A stretch of 64,000 nucleotides of DNA from Kitasatospora sp. GP82. GTDB taxonomy: Bacteria > Actinomycetota > Actinomycetes > Streptomycetales > Streptomycetaceae. Shown here one piece after another: positions 1-9,449 of the stretch; the stretch's first letter is position 1, and every line of letters starts with the position of its first letter. The position numbers and the translations under genes were made by a program. Below the pieces are notes generated by a model, which worked only from the letters and a program-made list of their open reading frames with translations, ran no database searches and was not told where the DNA came from. The stretch covers positions 1-64,000 of the forward strand of contig NZ_JARZAJ010000001.1 of NCBI RefSeq assembly GCF_029892105.1, written 5' to 3'.

Positions 1-1611
<1,611 letters not shown>

Positions 1612-1878
1612 GGCTGGCTCCCTGAGGTGGTGGGGTTCGGCAACGGCTCTCGTCACCGTGGTGAAGGTGACGTGTGCGGACCGCGCTGTCCGACGCGACC
1701 AGCATAGGTGGCACCGGGTGCCGCGCCCGAGACATAACCGGATGGCGGACAACGTGCGGCGGACCTTGTGCTCGCGGTCGGCCGTGCGTTGCCGAACGTT
1801 TCCCCTTGCTCCCGGGGCGTTCGGCACGGTCGGTAAGTCGGTGGGAGCCTTCCCCGGGCCCACCGTAGGCTGTTCCTC

Positions 1879-3156
1879 ATGAGCAAGTCGCCTGAGGGGG
1901 GCGGGCCGACCCGCGCGCTGTGGTGGTGGGAACGGCGCCGCAGCGCGCTGCTGGACATCTGCCTCGCCGCACTGGCCGGGCTGGAGTGCGCCTACGGGGC
2001 GTACTCGCTGGTGCACGACCGGCTGCACCAGGGGATGCCGCTGGCACTCTCGGCGGCGGTGGGGGGAGCGCTCGCCGGGGCCAGCCTGGTGGTCCGGCGG
2101 CGCTGGCCGGCCGTACCGGTGCTGATGGCGCTGGTCTTCGTCCCCGGCCTGTTCGGGGTCGTGCTGCTGGTGGTCTCGCTCTACACCCTGGCGGCGACCT
2201 GGGAGTGGCCCTCGCGGCGGGGGCGGGTGGTGGCGCTCTCCGCGCTGGCGCTGGTGGAGACCTTCGGGATGGTGTCGTTCGCCATCTTCAGCCCGGCTCC
2301 GGAGCCGACCGCCACCACCGAGCAGATGCCGCCGTCCTGGGTGGTCGTCGTCCTGGCGGTGCTGGTCGCGGTCGGTCTGACCGTCCCGCCGGTGGTCACC
2401 GGTCTGTACGTGGGTGCGCGCCGCCGCCTGGTGGATTCGCTCAAGGACCGTGCGCAGGGCCTGGAGGCCGAGCTGGACCTGCTGGCCGAACAGGCCAGGG
2501 AGCGGGCCCGCCGCGCCAGGCTGGAGGAGCGCACCCGGATCGCCCGCGAGATGCACGACGTGGTGGCGCACCGGGTCAGCCTGATGGTGGTGCACGCCGC
2601 CGCCCTGGAGCGGATCGTCCCGAAGGACCCGGAGAAGGCGCAGCAGAGCGCCAAGCTGATGGGCGAGGTCGGCCGCCAGGCCTTGAACGAGCTGCGCGAG
2701 ATCCTCGGCGTCCTGCGGATGTCCGATGCGGTGCTGGAGAGCCAGGACGGACTGGACGACCTGCCGCAGCTGGTCCAGCAGTCCGAGGCGGCGGGCATGG
2801 CGGTGACCCTGACGGTCAGCGGCACCCGCAGGCCGTTCGCCACGGCGGCCGAGCAGACGGCGTACCGGGTGGTGCAGGAGGGGCTGACCAACGCGCACAA
2901 GCACGCCGCCGGGGCGCAGGTCTCGGTGCTGCTGACGTACGTGCCCAACGGCGTACGGGTGGCCGTGATCAACGACAGCGCCGACGGCGGGGAGCCGGTG
3001 GCACTGCCCAGCGGCGGCAACGGGCTGGTCGGGATGCGCGAGCGGGTGCTGGCACTCGGCGGCACCTTCGCAGCCGGCCCCGACGGCGGCGGGGGCTTCC
3101 GGGTGGAGGCGGTGCTGCCCTCCCGACTCGCAGTCCAGCCCGAACGACTGACCTGA
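1879..3156 (+). CDS. Orphan sensor histidine kinase (NarL/DesK-like class)
   Basis: 425 residues. About five hydrophobic segments lie between residues 23 and 175. A linker/coiled coil follows (182-215), then the HisKA_3 dimerisation box EERTRIAREMHDVVAHR with the phospho-accepting His near 226, and an HATPase_c domain (N-box QEGLTNAHKHA near 333-343, glycine box GNGLVGMRER near 380). The input domain is membrane-embedded with no obvious extracellular sensor, so the signal may come from the membrane. Kinases of this class phosphorylate LuxR-type response regulators, and none is adjacent: the next gene is on the other strand. A GxGxG-type region close to the end shows the ATPase domain is complete. 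Partner and signal are unknown. Confidence 0.9.
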   Translation: MSKSPEGGGPTRALWWWERRRSALLDICLAALAGLECAYGAYSLVHDRLHQGMPLALSAAVGGALAGASLVVRRRWPAVPVLMALVFVPGLFGVVLLVVSLYTLAATWEWPSRRGRVVALSALALVETFGMVSFAIFSPAPEPTATTEQMPPSWVVVVLAVLVAVGLTVPPVVTGLYVGARRRLVDSLKDRAQGLEAELDLLAEQARERARRARLEERTRIAREMHDVVAHRVSLMVVHAAALERIVPKDPEKAQQSAKLMGEVGRQALNELREILGVLRMSDAVLESQDGLDDLPQLVQQSEAAGMAVTLTVSGTRRPFATAAEQTAYRVVQEGLTNAHKHAAGAQVSVLLTYVPNGVRVAVINDSADGGEPVALPSGGNGLVGMRERVLALGGTFAAGPDGGGGFRVEAVLPSRLAVQPERLT

Positions 3157-3162
3157 CCCACC

Positions 3163-3240
3163 GGGCGCGAGCTTCAACGGGCGCGAGCTTGAGGGGGCGC
3201 GAGCTTAAAGGGGCACGAGTATCAAGGGGTGCGGGGAACC
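3163..3240. repeat. Short degenerate tandem repeat after the sensor kinase
   Basis: Four near-copies of a ~19-nt unit containing GGGCGCGAGCTT (the last reads GGGGCACGAGTAT) run into GGGGTGCGGGGAACCGCGCG. The latter is a form of the interspersed repeat seen again near 35.3, 43.1 and 47.3 kb. It lies between convergent genes. Confidence 0.75.
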
Positions 3241-3324
3241 GCGCGGCCAACCATGCACCTCGGTAGAGCTGCGCACTTGGTCAACCATGCCGCTGAAAGC
3301 AGTGCAGGGTTGTTGACCCCGGGG

Positions 3325-3927
3325 TCAGTCCTGGGTGCGGAGGCGTTCCGGGATCAGGCCGAGGACCAGGCCGGTGACGGCGTCGTCGATGGTCGGGCCG
3401 AGGAACCATTCTCCGGTGTGGTCCAGGCTGTAGACGCGGCCCTCCTCGTCGATGGCCAGCAGGGCCTGCCCGTACTGTTCCTCACCCAGCGGGGCGACCT
3501 GGCAGCCCAGCGCCCGGCCCAGATCGGCGAGGGTGCGCGGCTGGTGCAGCCCGCAGCACGGGTCGATCAGGAACGGCGTGCGGGCCATCAGCCGCCCGGC
3601 TCCGGCCTGGTCGAGGAAGAGCCCGCCGAACTCCGCCCACGCCTCCACGGCGGCGGGGAAGACGGAGTGCTGCACGCCGTCCGGGCCGCCATGGCCGACC
3701 AGCAGGTCCGCCCACTCCTCGGCCTGGCGGATCTGCCAGCGGCCGGGGTGCCACCCGGCCTGCTTGAGGGCAGCGGCGACATCCGCGGGGAAACGGGGCT
3801 GGGTGCGGACAGCGGACGCGTTCAGGACGTGCTCCGGGGACTGGGGGCAGGGGCATGGGCGGGCAGAGCCCGGCGATCTCGCGGGCGGTTCACGGGGCGG
3901 TGGGCCCGACGGCGACGCTGGCGACAT
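3325..3927 (-). CDS. SUKH-3 family immunity-type protein
   Basis: 200 residues. After a proline-rich, poorly conserved N-terminal 40 residues comes a complete SUKH-3 domain: RFPADVAAALKQAGWHPGR, then QAEEWADLL, AWAEFGGLFLD, FLIDP, LGCQVAPLGEEQ, and the closing IDEEGRVYSLDHTGEWFLG. SUKH proteins are known mainly as immunity proteins that bind nuclease or deaminase toxins of polymorphic toxin systems. The ATG overlaps the end of the upstream deaminase gene by 38 nt, so the two are probably translationally coupled as a toxin/immunity-type pair. No in-frame ATG or GTG was found before the domain, which supports this long start. Neither protein has a secretion signal. Confidence 0.85.
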   Translation of the reverse strand: MSPASPSGPPPREPPARSPGSARPCPCPQSPEHVLNASAVRTQPRFPADVAAALKQAGWHPGRWQIRQAEEWADLLVGHGGPDGVQHSVFPAAVEAWAEFGGLFLDQAGAGRLMARTPFLIDPCCGLHQPRTLADLGRALGCQVAPLGEEQYGQALLAIDEEGRVYSLDHTGEWFLGPTIDDAVTGLVLGLIPERLRTQD

Positions 3928-4354
3928 TCAGGTGTTCGAGCAGTGGCCCGCAGGAGCGGCACGGCGGCGCGTGCGTACCGTGCGCCGGATCGCCCTCCTC
4001 ACGGATCCGGACGGTGGTCAGCCGGGCTCCCTTGAGCGCCTTGCGGGCGTCCTGCAGGCTGAGCGGTTTGCGTGAGGCGCGCTTGGAGCGGCCGGAGTCC
4101 ACCTTGACCAGGTACTGGGAGAGCAGCACCGCCTCCGGGCAGCGGCCGAGGAACCGTTCCCGGTGTTCCATCGGCAGGGTGGCGAGGAAGTCGCCGACCA
4201 GGGGGTGAAGTTGCGGCCGGTTGTCGGGCTTGTGCCCGGCCAGGGTGTGCACTTCACCGCTCTTGAGCGAGAGCGCGGCGGCGACCGCCGGCAGCAGGCT
4301 GTCCCGGAGATGGCGCAACACGGGCGCGGCGCCTGGCTGTTCCGGGTGCTGCAC
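3890..4354 (-). CDS. YwqJ-type deaminase-fold protein
   Basis: 154 residues from a GTG five bases after GAGGAG. Deaminase-fold signatures are visible: GEVHTLAGHKPDNRPQLHP, then GRCPEAVLLSQYL (the C-x-E metal/proton-shuttle motif), then PPCRSCGPLL (the CxxC zinc pair) before LEHLNV. This pattern fits the YwqJ family of cytidine-deaminase-like domains, which occur as toxin tips in polymorphic toxin systems and as stand-alone proteins in Streptomyces. There is no delivery domain, signal peptide or export motif. It is probably either a cytoplasmic toxin-like enzyme or a domesticated one, paired with the overlapping SUKH-3 gene. The substrate cannot be read from the sequence. Confidence 0.8.
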   Translation of the reverse strand: MQHPEQPGAAPVLRHLRDSLLPAVAAALSLKSGEVHTLAGHKPDNRPQLHPLVGDFLATLPMEHRERFLGRCPEAVLLSQYLVKVDSGRSKRASRKPLSLQDARKALKGARLTTVRIREEGDPAHGTHAPPCRSCGPLLEHLNVASVAVGPTAP

Positions 4355-4688
4355 GGCTGCTCCTCGCTCTCCACTGCCCGACAGTCTGTGACTGCCGGAG
4401 GTCTGCTGACGGTCGGTGACACTTCAGGGTAGGGATCAAGAGTGCCAAACGCCCACGACAACCGCCGAACCGGGGTGGACGGACCGCCTGCCGGGCCCTG
4501 TTCGAACGGCACGGGTCCTGCCGTAGGTTTCCGGATTCGGACCCCGGCCGGTGGTGGTGGCCGGTAGCGTTCGGGCTGCGGGGTCAGGCCGTTCGAACCG
4601 TGGGGGAGCGGGTCGAGCCTGTCCCGGTTGGGGCAGTGTGGGCGGCCGGGGCGGACAGGTCCCGGCGCCGGGCAAGGGGGGTCTTGCG
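4355..4688. promoter_or_regulatory. Divergent intergenic region between the ywqJ/SUKH-3 pair and the sugar operon
   Basis: 334 nt with no convincing gene. It must contain the promoters for the leftward toxin/immunity pair and the rightward nucleotide-sugar operon. The stretch around 4380-4440 is the least GC-rich. No operator could be assigned with confidence. Confidence 0.5.
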
Positions 4689-5867
4689 ATGACGTACGCG
4701 CCCGTGGGCGGATCCGGTGGAACACGACAGGCGGAGGAGTTACTCGGCAGGCAAGGGGCGCACCGGGTGCACGGCGCTCCGGTCGAGCAGGCGCAGGCCG
4801 AGGACGCGCCGCAGCGGATCGGGATGGCCGTGGTCGGCGCCGGGTACTGGGGGCCGAATCTGGTGCGCAACGCGCAGCAGACGGCCGCGCTGCGTCTGCA
4901 CTGGCTCTGCGACCTGGACGAGGAGCGGGCCGGCCGGGTGCTCGGCCGCTACAGCACCGTCCGCACGACCACCTCCTTCGACGAGGTGCTGGCCGATACG
5001 CGGGTGCAGGCGGTGGCCATCGCCACACCGGCCGCCACGCACTACCGCCTGGTCCGGGCCGCGCTGGAGGCCGGAAAGCACGTCCTGGTGGAGAAGCCGA
5101 TCACCACCACCGCCGACGAGGCCGCCGAGCTGGTCGAACTGGCGGAGCGCCGCGGTCTTGTGCTGATGTGCGACCACACCTTCTGCTACACACCGGTGGT
5201 CCGCCGGATCCGTGAGCTGGTGCACGGTGGCGAGCTGGGCGACCTCCAGTTCTTCGACTCGGTGCGGATCAACCTCGGCCTGGTCCAGCCGGATGTGGAC
5301 GTGCTGTGGGACCTCGCCCCGCACGACCTGTCCATCCTCGACTTCGTCCTGCCGCCGGGCGTCGTCCCGGTCGGCGTCAGCGCCCAGGCCGCCGACCCGA
5401 TCGGGGCCGGCCGTGCCTGTGTGGCCTACCTCGCGGTGCGGCTCAGCAACGGTGCCCTCGCCCACCGCCACGTCAACTGGCTCTCCCCGACCAAGGTCAG
5501 GACCACCCTGATCGGCGGCTCCCGGCGCACCCTGGTCTGGGACGACCTCAACCCGCAGGCCCGGCTCGCCATCCATGACCGGGGCGTCGACCTCACCCCG
5601 CCCGAGGAGGTCACCGACGCGATCCGCCGCCGGACGCTGATCTCGTACCGGGTCGGCGACATGGTCGCGCCCGCGCTCGGCGAGCAGGAGGCGCTGCGCG
5701 GCGTGATGGCCGAGTTCGCCGCCGCCGTCACCGAGGGGCGCGCCCCGCTCACCGACGGCCGCTCCGGACTGCGGGTGCTGCGCCTGCTGCACGCCGCCGC
5801 CCGCAGCCTCGAACTCGGCGGCGCCGCCGTGCCGGTGGCCGTCCAGGACAGCACCGCTGCGGCGTGA
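4689..5867 (+). CDS. Gfo/Idh/MocA-family sugar oxidoreductase with a TTA codon
   Basis: 392 residues from an ATG eight bases after AAGGGGGG. The Rossmann motif MAVVGAGYWGPNLVRN (near 46-61) binds NAD(P). EKPITTTADEAAEL contains the conserved EKP lysine motif, and VLWDLAPHDLSILDFV carries the active-site histidine of the WlbA-like group, which oxidises UDP-HexNAc uronates or related sugars. The first ~44 residues are a low-complexity extension. Codon 18 (4740-4742) is TTA, which only the bldA tRNA can read efficiently, so the operon is probably translated late in development. If translation really starts at the in-frame GTG at 4767 or the ATG at 4824, the TTA would be in the leader. First gene of a four-gene operon. 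Confidence 0.9.
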   Translation: MTYAPVGGSGGTRQAEELLGRQGAHRVHGAPVEQAQAEDAPQRIGMAVVGAGYWGPNLVRNAQQTAALRLHWLCDLDEERAGRVLGRYSTVRTTTSFDEVLADTRVQAVAIATPAATHYRLVRAALEAGKHVLVEKPITTTADEAAELVELAERRGLVLMCDHTFCYTPVVRRIRELVHGGELGDLQFFDSVRINLGLVQPDVDVLWDLAPHDLSILDFVLPPGVVPVGVSAQAADPIGAGRACVAYLAVRLSNGALAHRHVNWLSPTKVRTTLIGGSRRTLVWDDLNPQARLAIHDRGVDLTPPEEVTDAIRRRTLISYRVGDMVAPALGEQEALRGVMAEFAAAVTEGRAPLTDGRSGLRVLRLLHAAARSLELGGAAVPVAVQDSTAAA

Positions 5868-5951
5868 CTGCCACCGCGTGACTGCTGCGGCATGCTCGCC
5901 GCAGTGCGACGACCCGGATATGACCACCACTCAGGAGAGGGCCGCTGCCCG

Positions 5952-6932
5952 ATGAACGCTGTTGCCATTGAGGGCTCCCGCTGCCTGGTCACGGGTGGAG
6001 CGGGCACCATCGGTTCCACCGTGGTGGACCAACTGATCGAGGCCGGCGCCCGCGAGGTCGTCGTCCTGGACAACTTCGCCCGCGGCCGGATGGCCAACCT
6101 CGCGCACGCCCAGTCGATCGCCGGCCCCGGCCGACTGCGTGTGGTGGACGGGGACATCCGCGACCGTGCGCTGCTGCGGGAGCTGCTCGACCCCGGCACC
6201 GAGCTGCTCTTCCACCTCGCCGCGATCCGGATCACCCAGTGCGCCACCGAGCCCCGGCTGGCGCTGGAGACCATGGTGGACGGCGCCTTCGACGTCGTCG
6301 AGGCGGCCGCCGAGAAGGGCGTCGGCAAGGTGATCGCCTCCTCCACCGCCTCGGTCTACGGCCTGGCCGACACCTTCCCCACCCCCGAGGCCCAGCACCC
6401 CTACAACAACGACACCCTCTACGGCGCTGCCAAGGTCTTCAACGAGGGCCTGCTGCGCAGCTTCCACGCCATGTACGGGCTCGACTACGTCGCGCTGCGC
6501 TACTTCAACGTGTACGGGCCCCGGATGGACGTGCACGGCAAGTACACCGAGGTGTTCATCCGCTGGATGGAGCGGATCGCCGCCGGGCAGCCGCCGCTCA
6601 TCTTCGGTGACGGCGCGCAGACCATGGACTTCGTCTACACCGAGGACATCGCCCGGGCCAACCTGCTGGCCGCCGCCGCGCCCGTCACCGACCGCGTCTA
6701 CAACATCGCCTCCTCCACCGAGGTCTCGCTGCGCGGCCTCGCGGACGCCCTGCTGTCCGCGATGGACCGGTCCGACCTGGACGTCGAGCACGGCCCGGCC
6801 CGGGGCACCGCGGGTGGTGTGGTCCGGCGGCTCGCCGACATCTCGGCCGCCCAGCGCGACCTCGGCTGGAAGCCCGAGCTCGGCCTCGACGAGGGCCTGC
6901 GCAAGCTGGTCGACTGGTGGCGTCAGCAGTAA
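5952..6932 (+). CDS. NAD-dependent epimerase/dehydratase (nucleotide-sugar SDR)
   Basis: 326 residues. This is an extended short-chain dehydrogenase: TGGAGTIGS (NAD-binding glycine motif near residue 14), HLAAIRI, SSTASVYG (catalytic Ser/Thr), and YGAAK (the Tyr-x3-Lys pair). RYFNVYGPRM and the C-terminal RRLADISAAQRDLGWKPE are typical of UDP-glucose 4-epimerase-like proteins acting on UDP-sugars. It follows the oxidoreductase by 84 nt, with AGGAGAGG upstream of the ATG at a rather long spacing. It probably converts the same nucleotide sugar as its neighbours. Epimerase versus dehydratase cannot be decided by eye, although the YGAAK pattern favours an epimerase. Confidence 0.9.
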   Translation: MNAVAIEGSRCLVTGGAGTIGSTVVDQLIEAGAREVVVLDNFARGRMANLAHAQSIAGPGRLRVVDGDIRDRALLRELLDPGTELLFHLAAIRITQCATEPRLALETMVDGAFDVVEAAAEKGVGKVIASSTASVYGLADTFPTPEAQHPYNNDTLYGAAKVFNEGLLRSFHAMYGLDYVALRYFNVYGPRMDVHGKYTEVFIRWMERIAAGQPPLIFGDGAQTMDFVYTEDIARANLLAAAAPVTDRVYNIASSTEVSLRGLADALLSAMDRSDLDVEHGPARGTAGGVVRRLADISAAQRDLGWKPELGLDEGLRKLVDWWRQQ

Positions 6933-6961
6933 CCCTCCCCTCGGCACACGTAGTTCGGAGC

Positions 6962-8092
6962 ATGTCTGTGTCCACCATTCCCGTCATGATCCCCTGGCTC
7001 GGCGAGGAGGAGGCCCAGGCCGCCGCCGAGGCCGTCCGCTCCGGCTGGGTGGCCCAGGGCCCCCGGGTCGCCGAGTTCGAGCGCGCCTTCGCCGAGCACC
7101 TCGGCGTCCCGCACGCCGTCGCCGTCTCCTCCTGCACCACCGCCCTGCACCTGGCCCTGGTCGGTGCGGGCGTCGGCCCCGGCGACGAGGTCGTGGTGCC
7201 CTCGCTCTCCTTCATCGCCACCGCCAACGCCGTCACCTACGTCGGCGCCACGCCCGTCTTCGCGGACGTCGACCCCGGCACCGGCAACCTCACCGCCGAG
7301 ACCGTCGCCCCGCTGCTCACCGACCGTACGAAGGCCGTGATCGCGGTGGACCAGGGCGGTGTACCCGTCGACCTGGACGCCATCGAGGCACTGGCCCGGC
7401 CGCGCGGCCTCACCGTGATCGAGGACGCCGCCTGCGCCGCGGGCTCGGTGCTGCGCGGCCGCCCGGCGGGCAGCGGGGCCGAGATCGCCGCGTACTCCTT
7501 CCACCCGCGCAAGCTGCTCACCACCGGTGAGGGCGGCATGGTCACCTGCCAGGACGGCGAACTCGCCGCCCGGCTGCGGCGCCTGCGCGAGCACGGCATG
7601 AGCGTCTCGGCCGCCGACCGCCACGCCGGGGGCGGGGCCGCCGTCCTGGAGACGTACGACGAGATCGGCTTCAACTACCGGATGACGGACATCCAGGCCG
7701 CGATCGGCCTGGTGCAGCTGCGCAAGCTGCCCGAACTCGTCCAGCGACGCCGCGAACTCGCCGACCGCTACCGGGAGTTGCTCGGCCCGCTGGGGAAGAG
7801 CCTGGTTGCCGACCCGGCGCACGGCACCGGCAACTACCAGAGCTGCTGGCTGCTGCTCCCCGGCGGCACGAGCGACCGCGCAGAAGTGCTGGAGCGGCTC
7901 GCCGCCGCCGGAGTCTCCGCCCGGCGCGGCATCATGGCCGCCCATCTGGAGGCCCCCTACAAGGGCACCGAACGGGTGCCGCTGCCCGCGACCGAGCTGC
8001 TCACCCGGCGCTCGCTGATCCTGCCGCTCTTCCACTCGTTGACCGAGGAGCAGCAGGACCGGGTCGTCGCGGCTCTGCTCGCGGCCATCTGA
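6962..8092 (+). CDS. DegT/DnrJ/EryC1-family PLP sugar aminotransferase (first copy)
   Basis: 376 residues. Family motifs in order: MIPWLGEEE with GWVAQGPRVAEFE, SSCTTALHLAL (cofactor phosphate), PSLSFIATANAV, VIEDAACAAGS (Asp contacting the PLP pyridine), and AYSFHPRKLLTTGEGG with the Schiff-base lysine. These enzymes transfer an amino group from glutamate to a keto-sugar nucleotide. Only 29 nt follow the epimerase, so it is co-transcribed. It differs clearly from the next aminotransferase (SFHPRK versus SFYPGK), so the two probably act at different carbons or steps rather than being a recent duplication. Confidence 0.92.
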   Translation: MSVSTIPVMIPWLGEEEAQAAAEAVRSGWVAQGPRVAEFERAFAEHLGVPHAVAVSSCTTALHLALVGAGVGPGDEVVVPSLSFIATANAVTYVGATPVFADVDPGTGNLTAETVAPLLTDRTKAVIAVDQGGVPVDLDAIEALARPRGLTVIEDAACAAGSVLRGRPAGSGAEIAAYSFHPRKLLTTGEGGMVTCQDGELAARLRRLREHGMSVSAADRHAGGGAAVLETYDEIGFNYRMTDIQAAIGLVQLRKLPELVQRRRELADRYRELLGPLGKSLVADPAHGTGNYQSCWLLLPGGTSDRAEVLERLAAAGVSARRGIMAAHLEAPYKGTERVPLPATELLTRRSLILPLFHSLTEEQQDRVVAALLAAI

Positions 8093-8165
8093 CCACTCCT
8101 TCGATCTTCTCCTCCGCACGAGCCAATTCACCGGACACCGAGCCACCCGAGGGGCCAGACTCCGT

Positions 8166-9266
8166 ATGACCGCCATCCCGCTCGTCGATCTGCAAGCCGC
8201 CCACGCCGAGGTCGCCGAGGAGGTGCGCGAGGGATTCGACCGGGTGCTCGCCACCGGCGCCTACATCAAGGGTCCTGACGTCGCCGCCTTCGAGGCCGAG
8301 TACGCCGAGTTCTCGGGGGTCCGGCACGCCGTCGGCACCGCCAACGGCACCGACGCCCTCGAACTGGCCCTGCGCGCACTGCGGTTGGCGCCCGGCGCGG
8401 GTGTGGTGCTGCCCGCCAACACCTTCGTGGCCACCGCCGAGGCCGTGGTCCGGGCCGGACTGCGGCCCGTCCTGGTGGACGTGGACCCGGCGCACCTCCT
8501 GATCGACCCGGCCCTGGCAGCCGAGGCCCTGCCGGACGCGGCCGCCCTGATCCCCGTCCACCTCAACGGTCAACTCGCCCCCATGCAGCCCCTGCTGGAC
8601 CTCGCCGGGGGCCGACCGGTGATCGAGGACGGCGCCCAGTCCCAGGGTGCCCGCCAGCACGGCCGGGTCTCCGGCTCCTGGGGCCGGATCTCCGCCACCA
8701 GCTTCTACCCCGGCAAGAACCTCGGTGCGTACGGGGACGCGGGCGCGGTCGTCACCGACGACGAGGAACTCGCGGCCGCCGTACGGCTGATCGGCGACCA
8801 CGGCTCGGGCCGCAAGTACGTCCACGAGACCTTCGGCTTCAACTCCCGCCTGGACACCCTGCAGGCCGTGGTGCTGCGGGCCAAGCTGCGCAGGCTGCCC
8901 GCCTGGAACGAGGCCCGCCGCGCGGCCGCCGCCCGCTACGACCAGCTGCTCGCCGATCAGGGTGGGCTGACGCTGCCGCGTACCCTGCCCGGGAACGAGC
9001 ACGTCTGGCACCTGTACGCCGTCCGGGTGGCGCGCGGCCGGGACGAGGTGCTCGCCGAACTCCAGGCCGCGGGGATCGGCGCCGGGATCCACTACCCCGT
9101 CCCCGTCCATCTGCAGCCCGCCTTCCGCGACCTCGGCCACCCGGAGGGCAGCTTCCCGGTCGCCGAGCGGGCGGCGGCCGAGATCCTGACCCTCCCCCTG
9201 TTCCCGCAGATCACGGAGGACCAGCAGACCCGAGTCGCCGAGACACTGGCCAAGGCCCTCCGCTAG
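8166..9266 (+). CDS. DegT/DnrJ/EryC1-family PLP sugar aminotransferase (second copy)
   Basis: 366 residues. It opens with IPLVDLQAAHAEV and LATGAYIKGPDVAAFE, then TANGTDALELAL, LPANTFVATAEAV, VIEDGAQSQGA, and SFYPGKNLGAYGDAG with the PLP lysine. GFNSRLDTLQAVVL and a C-terminal HYPVPVHLQPAF follow. This sub-type (SFYPGKNLGAYGDAG) resembles 3-amino sugar aminotransferases such as the WbpE, QdtB and FdtB group. It is the last gene of the operon and is followed by a hairpin at 9291. No glycosyltransferase or acetyltransferase gene follows, so the end product of the pathway is unknown. Confidence 0.92.
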   Translation: MTAIPLVDLQAAHAEVAEEVREGFDRVLATGAYIKGPDVAAFEAEYAEFSGVRHAVGTANGTDALELALRALRLAPGAGVVLPANTFVATAEAVVRAGLRPVLVDVDPAHLLIDPALAAEALPDAAALIPVHLNGQLAPMQPLLDLAGGRPVIEDGAQSQGARQHGRVSGSWGRISATSFYPGKNLGAYGDAGAVVTDDEELAAAVRLIGDHGSGRKYVHETFGFNSRLDTLQAVVLRAKLRRLPAWNEARRAAAARYDQLLADQGGLTLPRTLPGNEHVWHLYAVRVARGRDEVLAELQAAGIGAGIHYPVPVHLQPAFRDLGHPEGSFPVAERAAAEILTLPLFPQITEDQQTRVAETLAKALR

Positions 9267-9290
9267 GGGCCGGGAAGGCCTTTCAGAGGC

Positions 9291-9340
9291 AGGGGCGAAC
9301 CAGTCGGGAAGAGGCCCGCGCCCCTGACTGGTTCACCCCT
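9291..9340 (+). terminator. Hairpin after the sugar operon
   Basis: Arms AGGGGCGAACCAGTC and GACTGGTTCACCCCT pair over 15 bp with one mismatch, around a 20-nt GC-rich loop. There is no T-tract, as is common for actinomycete terminators. Confidence 0.7.
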
Positions 9341-9449
9341 GCGCTGAGGGGTTCCCCGGCCCGCGCCGGTAGGGCGCTGTGTGCACCCCCTAGGCTGGAG
9401 TCCAGCAATCGCCTTGGACAATGTGGCAGTAGTCAGTGGGGGCAACCAG

